This document shows positions 7,844 through 15,301 of a stretch of DNA of 64,000 bases, piece after piece. Position numbers and translations under genes: made by a program. Under the pieces are notes generated by a model that was not told where the DNA came from, did no database searches, and saw nothing but the letters and a program-made list of their open reading frames with translations. This DNA comes from JBGTIS01 sp041745535. Lineage in GTDB: Bacteria; Bacteroidota; Bacteroidia; Cytophagales; Cyclobacteriaceae. Each line of letters starts with the position of its first letter. Position 1 is the first letter of the stretch. Location: contig JBGTIS010000058.1 of NCBI GenBank assembly GCA_041745535.1, forward strand, positions 27,592 to 91,591, written 5' to 3'.

Positions 7844-8463
7844 TTTTCGTACTTAAAATACATTATTGTACCATACACAATATGCAACACGCCAAAACCA
7901 ATGGCCCAACACAACAGATAGTATTTCCCGATACCTGCCGCCAGCAAACCTACCGCGATTTCCGCCAAACCCAGATAACGAATATCGGTTAAAGTATATT
8001 TACTGGCATTTACCAATGCAAGTCCATAAAAGATCATCGTTACAGGGGCTACCATCATCCCAAAGCCTCGGTATACCAGAATAAGGGAGAAAATTCCGCC
8101 CGCTACCAAAGGAATCATCAGGTTAATCATCAGGCGCCTGACGGTGGTATCCCACACTTTCAGTCCCTGGTTTTTTGCCCTTTTGGTGGTAAGCAGAATA
8201 CCGGTGCCAATAGCCAGAATTAAAATCAAAAAAGCAATACCAAACAACCAGAAGAGTGCGTATTGCACATTAATCTGAATACCGGTAAGCTGTTGAAGTA
8301 TATCGGGGCGGTATAACACCAAACTGGCCAGATAGGCACCCAACAAGGCATAAATACCAGCCAGTACGCCGGAAAGACCACTGAGTGAGATAAAACGAGA
8401 CGATCGTTCCATCATAGACCTGATTTCGGAAATATCCTTAAGATAATCGGTTTTTTCTTGCAT
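7840..8463 (-). CDS. Conserved multi-pass membrane protein, partner of the winged-helix regulator
   Basis: The 207-residue protein has a short soluble N-terminus (KDISEIRSMMERSSRFISL), then six predicted hydrophobic segments: about 28-48, 68-90, 112-130, 138-155, 160-178 and 182-198. No enzymatic motif was recognised. Its stop overlaps the start of the winged-helix regulator by four bases, a strong sign of a functional pair, for example membrane sensor and DNA-binding repressor. The operator-like repeat ends only 10 bases before its start codon, overlapping the likely ribosome entry and transcription start region, which fits autorepression. The biochemical role is unknown; a sensor role is an inference from context alone. 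Confidence 0.75.
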   Translation of the reverse strand: MQEKTDYLKDISEIRSMMERSSRFISLSGLSGVLAGIYALLGAYLASLVLYRPDILQQLTGIQINVQYALFWLFGIAFLILILAIGTGILLTTKRAKNQGLKVWDTTVRRLMINLMIPLVAGGIFSLILVYRGFGMMVAPVTMIFYGLALVNASKYTLTDIRYLGLAEIAVGLLAAGIGKYYLLCWAIGFGVLHIVYGTIMYFKYEK

Positions 8464-8472
8464 ATTGAAAGT

Positions 8473-8489
8473 ACTTTGAATTACAAAGT
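8473..8489. promoter_or_regulatory. Predicted operator, copy 1 (ACTTTG-N5-CAAAGT), before the membrane protein-regulator operon
   Basis: ACTTTG (8473-8478), AATTA, CAAAGT (8484-8489) form a perfect inverted repeat, with AAAGT on the left making AAAGTACTTTG. The eleven-base left half including the flank is identical to the site at 7500-7510. It lies 10 bases upstream of the start at 8463. Confidence 0.72.
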
Positions 8490-8565
8490 TAAAAGTATTT
8501 AGCGGATTTCCAATTGGTGGATATTACTAATTTTGGAATATTTTTAATTTCTGGGTTTTTGGGTT

Positions 8566-8633
8566 ACTCGTAGTTCGTTATTCGTTAAAACAACCATTAA
8601 CAAATAACGAATAACAATTAACTAATAACGAGG
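8566..8633. repeat. Palindromic REP-like intergenic element
   Basis: GTTATTCGTTA (8577-8587) and TAACGAATAAC (8605-8615) are perfect 11-base inverted arms around a 17-base loop. The flanks ACTCGTAGTTC on the left and AATTAACTAATAACGAGG on the right extend the symmetry imperfectly. It lies between the start of the membrane-protein operon and the end of the PNP gene, so it may act as a PNP terminator (no strong U-tract is seen) or be a dispersed repeat. Confidence 0.55.
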
Positions 8634-8643
8634 AACAAAAAGA

Positions 8644-9465
8644 CTACAGCCGCTTTATCATTTCCGTAAACAATTCGGTCAGCTTCACTTCAGCTTTTCC
8701 GGCAATAGCGATAATCTCTTCAATATTGGCTGGCTCCAGATGATCCGGATCACAATCGTCGGTGAGCACAGAAACCGCACAGCAGGGCAATCCCATATGA
8801 TTGGCTACAATACATTCGGGCACAGTAGACATGCCCACAGCATCGACACCAATTTGTCGTAAAAACCGATATTCCGCTCTGGTTTCCAGGTTAGGGCCAA
8901 TTACCGCTACATACACGCCTTTTTTCAGACTGATATTTTTCTCCTGAGCTACTTTCTCAAGCAATTGATTCAACTGCCTGGAATAAGGCTGGCTCATATC
9001 CGGAAAACGGGGCCCAAACTCATCCAGATTAGCACCCCGAAGCGGGTTATCAGGTTGCAGGTTGATATGATCGTCAATCAGCATCAGATCGCCTTTGTGC
9101 CATTGCAGGTTCATATTGCCTGCCGCATTCGACATCAGCAGGTATTGAATACCCAGTTGTTTCATTACGCGGATGGGAAAAGTAATTTGCTGCAATGAAT
9201 AACCTTCATAATAATGAAAACGGCCCTGCATGGCTAATATATGCTTTTCGCCAATTTTACCGTACAGGAGTTTGCCCTGATGAAATTCAACGGTAGCAGC
9301 TGGAAAATGAGGAATTTCGCTATAATCGATGGTTTGCAGCACTTCCATGGTTTTTATAAATAAATTACCCAATCCGGTTCCTAAAACCACACCAATGCTG
9401 GGGTGCGTTGCGCCCTGCTGCTGTATAAATGTGGCTGCTTCTTTTATTTTTTCTGTCCAGTTCAT
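8644..9465 (-). CDS. punA: Purine-nucleoside phosphorylase (trimeric PNP type)
   Basis: The 273-residue protein carries the class I trimeric PNP signatures: IGVVLGTGLGNL near residue 25 (phosphate loop), IPHFPAATVEFHQGKLLYG, AMQGRFHYYEGYS near 80, YLLMSNAAGNMN near 110, and the base-recognition region YVAVIGPNLETRAEYRFLR with VDAVGMSTVPECIVA (about 190-215), including the conserved Glu and Met. It cleaves purine nucleosides with phosphate to the free base and ribose-1-phosphate for salvage in the cytoplasm. The length matches the family (about 270). It stands alone on its strand. The upstream gap to the AraC-like gene is divergent and carries no clear regulator site. Confidence 0.93.
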   Translation of the reverse strand: MNWTEKIKEAATFIQQQGATHPSIGVVLGTGLGNLFIKTMEVLQTIDYSEIPHFPAATVEFHQGKLLYGKIGEKHILAMQGRFHYYEGYSLQQITFPIRVMKQLGIQYLLMSNAAGNMNLQWHKGDLMLIDDHINLQPDNPLRGANLDEFGPRFPDMSQPYSRQLNQLLEKVAQEKNISLKKGVYVAVIGPNLETRAEYRFLRQIGVDAVGMSTVPECIVANHMGLPCCAVSVLTDDCDPDHLEPANIEEIIAIAGKAEVKLTELFTEMIKRL

Positions 9466-9723
9466 AATTTATCTAAAACTCAATTTTCTTTTTTACTAAA
9501 AGATCGCTGATATCAATCCAATTGTAAACTAATTACTTAATTGGAAAAGAAAGAAATCATACCCACATAAAAATTATCCGGATATGGCGTAATGCCTTTA
9601 CAGGCTAATAAAAATGGATAATTAATTCGCCATCAAATTTCCATTACACAATAAAATAGTTGATGTTTTCTTTAGAAATTTCTATTTAATTTGTGAGTAT
9701 AAAAGTACAGAAATGATTTTTAT

Positions 9724-10686
9724 ATGCTCAAACTGATTTTAATCGCAGGCGCCTTACAAGGTACGTTGCTTGGGTTGGTACTGATGAGCCGCAAAAGCAA
9801 CCCAAAGGCGAACCGGATTTTTTCTGTATTATTATTTTTACTTTCCATTCACATTGTGGTGGTAGCTTTTGATGAACGGGAATTTTTCATCCGGTTTCCC
9901 CATCTTAGCCACCTTACCTGGCTTATTCCGCTCTTATATGGTCCACTTATTTTATTGTATGTGCGCCGCATAACCTTAATCTCCCCTACCTTTCAGTTAC
10001 AGGAACTTTTGTATTTTATCCCTTTTCTGGTTTGGCTTGCCATTCAACTTCCCTATTACCTGCAACCGGCTTCCTACAAATTAGCTTATCTGGATAATTA
10101 TGAACTATCGGTGAAAGATGATTTTGGGCTGTTGAATCAACTTACCAATTTTGTACACCTGTTCTTTTTCAGCCTGTGTATTCATGTGTATCATAAGCAC
10201 GAAGCACGCATTTTACATTATTACTCTGATCTGAAAAAAGTGAGAATGGTTTGGCTGCGACAGTTTTTGTATGAGGCACTAATTATAATTATTATTTCCA
10301 TTTTTGTTTTTTATGCCCGTAAATACGAGTGGCCTTATGTATCAAAACTTTATCCTTTTCATTTTTTGGGTATTGTTATTTTGATTTATTGGACAGGCTA
10401 TAAAGCCATGGCACAACCTGCTCTGTTCGGCTCAGACCAGATGGGGCAGCCTGAAATAACAGAAAATATCGCACAAAACACGGTTCAGGAAAATGTAATC
10501 GTTACAGCGAATAGCAATCCTGAAAAAACAACAAAACGGTCGACGCTGGATGAGGCTACCCTGGAAATACTAGCGCTTCAGCTAAAAGAGGTCATGGATA
10601 CTGAAAAATTGTATCTGAACAGCGAACTGACTATTCAGGACCTTACCAAGAAACTACAAACTAATCGGCACCTGGCTGCAGCCTGA
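9724..10686 (+). pseudogene. AraC-family regulator with membrane N-terminus, truncated inside the DNA-binding domain
   Basis: The 320-residue frame has seven or so hydrophobic segments in residues 1-235, then a hydrophilic linker and the start of an AraC/XylS C-terminal domain: LEILALQLKEVMDTEKLYLNSELTIQDLTKKLQTNRH. In intact relatives the recognition helix follows (NRHxLSxxIN), with about 70 more residues. Here it stops after NRH with LAAA. The next bases belong to the 3' end of an unrelated membrane protein gene in another frame, so a deletion has apparently removed the HTH and the start of the neighbour. The product cannot bind DNA in the usual way. It would be a signalling membrane fragment at best. 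Confidence 0.82.
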
Positions 10687-10882
10687 AAATCAGAATTTTA
10701 ATGATAGTGAGGGCAAGTTAGGTGGCGCGATGGAAGTAACATCTGAATTCCCTTTCTCTGAAAGATTTTCAGCTTCTGTTTCAGTAACCGGAAAAACAGA
10801 AGGATGGCACATTGGAAATCCTTATTTGAATAAAAATCTCAGCGGCAGAATTGGCATCAATTACACTTTAAAGAAAGAATGA
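10670..10882 (+). pseudogene. C-terminal remnant of an outer-membrane beta-barrel-like protein
   Basis: From about 10670 a second forward frame, overlapping the end of the AraC fragment, runs to a TGA at 10880-10882. It reads WLQPENQNFNDSEGKLGG, then MEVTSEFPFSERFSASVSV, then WHIGNPYLNKNLSGRIGINY, ending in LKKE. Alternating hydrophobic residues, aromatic girdles and a near-terminal Tyr suggest the last three strands of an outer-membrane or periplasmic beta protein. No start codon of its own is present near the junction. It is read as the tail of a gene whose body was deleted. The parent family was not recognised. Confidence 0.6.
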
Positions 10883-10902
10883 ATTGTAATAAATTCAGCC
10901 TA

Positions 10903-11478
10903 CTACGGTTCCTTTTGCGCCTGCAAAAACTGCTGAAAAGCCTCTGTATTATAATTGGCCAGGCCTTCTTTTTTATAAACAATTTTACCTTTGGGTGAAA
11001 TTACAAAAGTGGTGGGAATAGAAGTAGTCTGATAAGCCGGGGGTACCGCCCCATCCACAAAATAGACAGGAAAGGTATAACCTTTCCTTTTTATAAAATC
11101 AACAGCTTTTTCAGGTTCCTGATCTGCCGAAACCATCACGAACACAATATCTTCCCTATCAACAGATTCGTACAACTGCTGAATCCCAGGCATTTCAGCC
11201 ACGCAGGGCGGGCACCAGGTAGCCCAGAAATTAAGAAAGACTACTTTGTTTTTTAAATCGGAAAAATCTATTAACTCTCCTTCGGATGATACAACAGAAA
11301 ACTGATAATTAGCGGGGCTGATTCCCTCATTCTTTTCTACATCCGGATTCATGACACCGGTAAATAAAAGACCTCTTTGTAAGGTTCCTATTACTTCTGC
11401 CTGCCACCCACCCAGATAAATTATTCCAATTATCGATAAAATAACCATCCATTCAATTACGGTTCGCTTTTTAAGCAT
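10903..11478 (-). CDS. TlpA/ResA-type membrane-anchored thioredoxin
   Basis: The product from the ATG at 11478 is 191 residues: an N-terminal signal anchor (VIEWMVILSIIGIIYLGGW), then a thioredoxin fold of the AhpC-TSA/Redoxin class. The active site is WATWCPPCVAEMPGIQQLYE, with the CPPC motif typical of TlpA and ResA reductases, and the cis-proline is in TSIPTTFVISPKGKIVYK. Such proteins act on the periplasmic side in cytochrome maturation or general disulfide reduction. A longer frame would start at 11520, but the internal Met directly precedes the anchor and is preferred. It is transcribed toward the outer-membrane remnant and diverges from the M1 peptidase. Confidence 0.9.
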   Translation of the reverse strand: MLKKRTVIEWMVILSIIGIIYLGGWQAEVIGTLQRGLLFTGVMNPDVEKNEGISPANYQFSVVSSEGELIDFSDLKNKVVFLNFWATWCPPCVAEMPGIQQLYESVDREDIVFVMVSADQEPEKAVDFIKRKGYTFPVYFVDGAVPPAYQTTSIPTTFVISPKGKIVYKKEGLANYNTEAFQQFLQAQKEP

Positions 11479-11620
11479 ATTTTTTGATGTAACTTTAAAG
11501 GCATAAAAATACCGGCACACACAACAATAATTTATAAATTAGCCAGCATTATTTCGCCTTATTTTTTCCAGCCCAATAACTTAGTTGCTTAAAGCTAACT
11601 TTTTAATATCGACTTAACGA

Positions 11621-13294
11621 ATGAATATTTTTATTATCAGACCAGCCGTAAAATCATTTCATACAAAAACGTACTTCTTCATATTTTGTTTGCTGCTGCA
11701 TTATTCGGTAGTACAGGCCCGCGATTCTTATCCTGTTAATGCTGCCATTGATGTACAACATTACTCCTTTGCGCTCAAAATCGGGAACAATTCCGATGAG
11801 ATTGAAGGAACCGCTAACGTAAGCATTCGTTTTTTAGCTGATAACATCAACGATTTTTCTCTGGATCTGGTAGGAAAAAAGGCTGATAATACAGGTATGG
11901 AGGTGCTGGCCGTGAGCCAGAACCATGTACCAATAAGTTTTACACATACCAATGATCGAATTAACATTTCTGTTTCCGAAAAGGCTACCAAAGACGAAGT
12001 ACACACTTTTGAAATAAAATACAAAGGCATACCGGATGACGGGCTTATTATCGCGGAAAACAAATTTGGCGACCGTACTTTTTTTGGCGACAACTGGCCA
12101 AACCGGGCACATTACTGGCTTCCTACCATCGACCATCCGTCAGATAAAGCCACCTGTGAATTTATTGTTACGGCACCTGAATACTATCAGGTAATTGCCA
12201 ATGGCAGAAAAGTAGAGGAAACCGCATTGCCCCAGGGGCTTGCCGAGGAGCGCATGAAGCTTACCCATTGGGTTACCAGCGTGCCCATTCCTACCAAAGT
12301 AATGGTAATTGGCGCAGCCCGTTTTGCCATACAGTATGTGGATAGTAATTTATCATTTCCCATAGAAAGCTGGGTATATCCGGAAGACCGGGAAGCAGGT
12401 TTTTACGATTACGAAATCGCACCGGAAATATTGGGTTATATGATTGATAAAGTTGGCAAATATGCTTACGAAAAGCTGGCCAACGTACAATCGAAAACAA
12501 AATACGGAGGCATGGAAAATGCCAGCAATATTTTTTACAGTGAGCTTACCGTAAATGGTACCAGAAACAGCGAAGCGCTGATGGCCCATGAAATTGCCCA
12601 CCAGTGGTTTGGCAATTCGGTTTCTGAAGCCGACTGGCACCATGTATGGCTCAGCGAGGGTTTTGCCTCTTATATGACCGAACTTTACTTTGAGTCTACC
12701 TATGGGCGCGATAGTATGAACTACAGAATGGCCGATGCCAAACAGAAAGTGCTTCGGTTTTACGCAGACTTCCCACAGTCGCCCATTGTAGATACCACGG
12801 TACAAAATCTGAACAAATTGCTGAACGCCAACGCTTACCAGAAAGGTGCCTGGGTGTTACACATGCTGCGCTACCAGGTAGGTGATGAGCACTTCTGGAA
12901 AGGAATTCAGAATTACTACCAAAAATATCAGAATAGCAATGCGCTCACTAAGGATTTTCAACTGGAAATGGAACAGGCCTCCGGCCAGGATCTGGCATGG
13001 TTTTTTAAACAGTGGATTTATCAACCTGGTATTCCCGAACTTAATATCAGCTGGGATTATAAAGTAATGGGGAAAAAACTGGAAGTTACCGTAAATCAGC
13101 TACAGAATGAATCGGCTTTTCAGGCCACTTTAGAAATAGGTGTGTACTACAAAGGAAAGCAGGAACCTGATATCAAAACTATCCAGCTAAAGGGAAAAGA
13201 AAACACCTTCACTTTGAAACTGGATAAAAGCCCCAAATCGGTTGTGATAGATCCAAACCAATGGTTTTTAATGAAAAATAATTTAGGTACTTAA
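11621..13294 (+). CDS. Secreted M1 family metallo-aminopeptidase
   Basis: The 557-residue zinc peptidase has a signal peptide (YFFIFCLLLHYSVVQA, cleavage near residue 34) after a slightly long basic start. An N-terminal beta domain ends at about 250, and the catalytic domain carries the exopeptidase motif GGMENASNIFY near 296-306 and HEIAHQWFGN at about 323-332, with the third zinc ligand Glu near 346 in LSEGFASYM. All residues required for zinc binding and amino-terminal recognition are present. It removes N-terminal residues from peptides in the periplasm or outside. It is shorter than the roughly 850-residue PepN type because it lacks the C-terminal helical domain. No sorting domain was seen. 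Confidence 0.92.
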   Translation: MNIFIIRPAVKSFHTKTYFFIFCLLLHYSVVQARDSYPVNAAIDVQHYSFALKIGNNSDEIEGTANVSIRFLADNINDFSLDLVGKKADNTGMEVLAVSQNHVPISFTHTNDRINISVSEKATKDEVHTFEIKYKGIPDDGLIIAENKFGDRTFFGDNWPNRAHYWLPTIDHPSDKATCEFIVTAPEYYQVIANGRKVEETALPQGLAEERMKLTHWVTSVPIPTKVMVIGAARFAIQYVDSNLSFPIESWVYPEDREAGFYDYEIAPEILGYMIDKVGKYAYEKLANVQSKTKYGGMENASNIFYSELTVNGTRNSEALMAHEIAHQWFGNSVSEADWHHVWLSEGFASYMTELYFESTYGRDSMNYRMADAKQKVLRFYADFPQSPIVDTTVQNLNKLLNANAYQKGAWVLHMLRYQVGDEHFWKGIQNYYQKYQNSNALTKDFQLEMEQASGQDLAWFFKQWIYQPGIPELNISWDYKVMGKKLEVTVNQLQNESAFQATLEIGVYYKGKQEPDIKTIQLKGKENTFTLKLDKSPKSVVIDPNQWFLMKNNLGT

Positions 13295-13345
13295 TATTTT
13301 TTTAACTGAATTCGCGGAAATTCATCTTATGCTTTTGCGTTTTTT

Positions 13346-13353
13346 TATTTTTG
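13346..13353 (+). promoter_or_regulatory. Possible Bacteroidota -7 promoter element before glmS
   Basis: TATTTTTG fits the TAnnTTTG consensus of Bacteroidota sigma factors and lies 22 bases before the glmS start codon. No convincing -33 TTG partner stands at the expected 19-21 base distance, so the call is tentative. Confidence 0.35.
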
Positions 13354-13375
13354 TTCACTTTTAAAACTGATTATT

Positions 13376-15223
13376 ATGTGTGGTATAGTAGCTTACATTG
13401 GTAAAAACTCAGCGCCTCAAATCATCCTGCAAGGATTGAAGCGATTAGAATACAGAGGATACGACAGCGCAGGTATTGCCCTGTTAAACGGAGAACTTAA
13501 TGTATACAAAAAGAAAGGCAAAGTAGCCGATCTGGAAAAAGTACTGAAAGAAAGGTTAGAAGATACTGACCATATCAGTCATTTCGGCATTGGTCATACC
13601 CGCTGGGCTACCCATGGCGAACCCAACGACGTAAATGCCCACCCTCACGTTTCCGGAAACAAAAAGATTACCCTGGTTCACAATGGCATCATTGAAAACT
13701 ATGCTTCTATCAAACAGGAGCTAAGCAATAAAGGACATGTGTTTGAAAGCGAAACCGATACCGAAGTACTGGTACACCTAATAGAAGAAATTCAGAAAAA
13801 CGAAAAATGCCTGCTGGAAGAAGCCGTACGCTTAGCCCTTACGGAAGTGGTAGGTGCTTATGCCATTGTGGTAATGTCGGCCGATGAACCGGATACCCTG
13901 GTAGCTGCCCGTAAAAGTAGTCCGTTAGTAATTGGTTTGGGGAAAGACGAATTCTTCATCGCCTCCGATGCCACACCTATTGTGGAATATACCAAAGAAG
14001 TAATATACCTGAATGACAACGATATTGCTGTGATCAGGGACAATAAACTACAGATTAAAGATCTGGAAGATACGCCTGCTACTCCCTTTATCCATACCCT
14101 CACCCTGGAATTGGAGGCTATTGAAAAAGGAGGATTTGAACACTTTATGTTGAAAGAAATTTTTGAGCAGCCCAAATCCATCAGCGATTGTATGCGGGGC
14201 AGGATAAATGCGGCCTTGGGTCAGGTAGTACTGGGTGGAATTAATCAGTATGCGGAAAATTTAATAAAAGCCAACCGGATCGTGATTGTAGCCTGCGGAA
14301 CTTCGTGGCATGCCGGACTGGTAGCAGAGTATATTTTTGAAGATGTATGTCGCATTCCGGTGGAAGTTGAATATGCTTCTGAATTCCGGTATCGCAACCC
14401 AATTATTGGTAAAGGTGATGTGGTGATTGCCATTTCTCAGTCGGGCGAAACGGCCGATACGCTGGCGGCTATTGAACTTGCCAAAAGCAAGGGCGCTATT
14501 ATTATTGGCGTATGTAATGTTGTAGGTTCCTCCATTGCCCGGGCCTCACACGAAGGCTCGTATACCCATGCCGGACCAGAAATCGGAGTAGCCAGCACCA
14601 AGGCCTTTACCGCCCAGCTTACTGTTCTTACCATGATGGCCCTGATGGTAGGAAAAGCAAGAGGAACAGTGGACGCGCGAAAATTTCATGAAATTCTAAA
14701 AGAAATGGAAGCCATTCCTGCCAAAGTAGAAAAAGCACTCAAGCTCAATGATAAGATTAAATATATTTCAGGCATATATAAAGATGCTTCCAATGCCATA
14801 TATCTGGGCAGAGGATTTAATTTCCCGGTAGCTCTGGAAGGGGCACTGAAACTAAAAGAAATTTCCTACATCCATGCCGAAGGTTATCCGGCTGCTGAAA
14901 TGAAGCACGGTCCCATTGCTCTGATTGATGACGAAATGCCTGTGATTGTGGTAGCTACCCAGGATAATTCCTATCAAAAAATAGTATCTAACATCCAGGA
15001 GGTAAAAGCACGGCACGGAAAGGTAATCGCCATAGTTACCGAAGGTGATACTTTAATTGCCAACATGGCTGAATTCGTACTGGAAGTGCCCGCCACCCTG
15101 GACCTGCTAATGCCATTAATTTCTGTAATTCCCTTACAGTTGCTTTCGTATCACATCGCGGTTATGCGGGGTACCAATGTAGACCAGCCCAGGAATCTGG
15201 CAAAATCGGTGACGGTAGAATAG
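13376..15223 (+). CDS. glmS: Glutamine--fructose-6-phosphate aminotransferase (isomerizing)
   Basis: The 615-residue enzyme begins MCGIVAYIG, so the nucleophile Cys is exposed after Met removal. The glutaminase domain (1 to about 220) has RLEYRGYDSAGIA, GHTRWATHGEPNDVNAHPH and HNGIIENY. Two SIS sugar-isomerase domains follow, with VACGTSWHAG, SQSGETADTLAAI and GVASTKAFTAQ in the first, GRGFNFPVALEGALKLKE and HAEGYPAAEMKHGPIALI in the second, and the conserved C-terminus NLAKSVTVE. It makes glucosamine-6-phosphate for peptidoglycan and lipopolysaccharide in the cytoplasm. No glmS ribozyme is visible: the gap to the upstream gene is only 81 bases. A TATTTTTG promoter-like element lies 22 bases before the start. 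Confidence 0.97.
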   Translation: MCGIVAYIGKNSAPQIILQGLKRLEYRGYDSAGIALLNGELNVYKKKGKVADLEKVLKERLEDTDHISHFGIGHTRWATHGEPNDVNAHPHVSGNKKITLVHNGIIENYASIKQELSNKGHVFESETDTEVLVHLIEEIQKNEKCLLEEAVRLALTEVVGAYAIVVMSADEPDTLVAARKSSPLVIGLGKDEFFIASDATPIVEYTKEVIYLNDNDIAVIRDNKLQIKDLEDTPATPFIHTLTLELEAIEKGGFEHFMLKEIFEQPKSISDCMRGRINAALGQVVLGGINQYAENLIKANRIVIVACGTSWHAGLVAEYIFEDVCRIPVEVEYASEFRYRNPIIGKGDVVIAISQSGETADTLAAIELAKSKGAIIIGVCNVVGSSIARASHEGSYTHAGPEIGVASTKAFTAQLTVLTMMALMVGKARGTVDARKFHEILKEMEAIPAKVEKALKLNDKIKYISGIYKDASNAIYLGRGFNFPVALEGALKLKEISYIHAEGYPAAEMKHGPIALIDDEMPVIVVATQDNSYQKIVSNIQEVKARHGKVIAIVTEGDTLIANMAEFVLEVPATLDLLMPLISVIPLQLLSYHIAVMRGTNVDQPRNLAKSVTVE

Positions 15224-15301
15224 AAATTGTCAGGTGCATATTTAAAATGCGCGCCTTTTTTTATTTAAAACAGAGCCGCATTTTTAATGCAGCCATCGCA
15301 T

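Noticed and set aside
13295..13375. glmS ribozyme or riboswitch before glmS
   Set aside because: The gap of 81 bases is too short and shows none of the conserved ribozyme core; the class is known mainly from Firmicutes.
15224..15301. Terminator between glmS and ppk1
   Set aside because: GGTGCAT/ATGCGCGCC pairing is imperfect with a long AT loop; the T-tract is present but the stem is too weak for a firm call.
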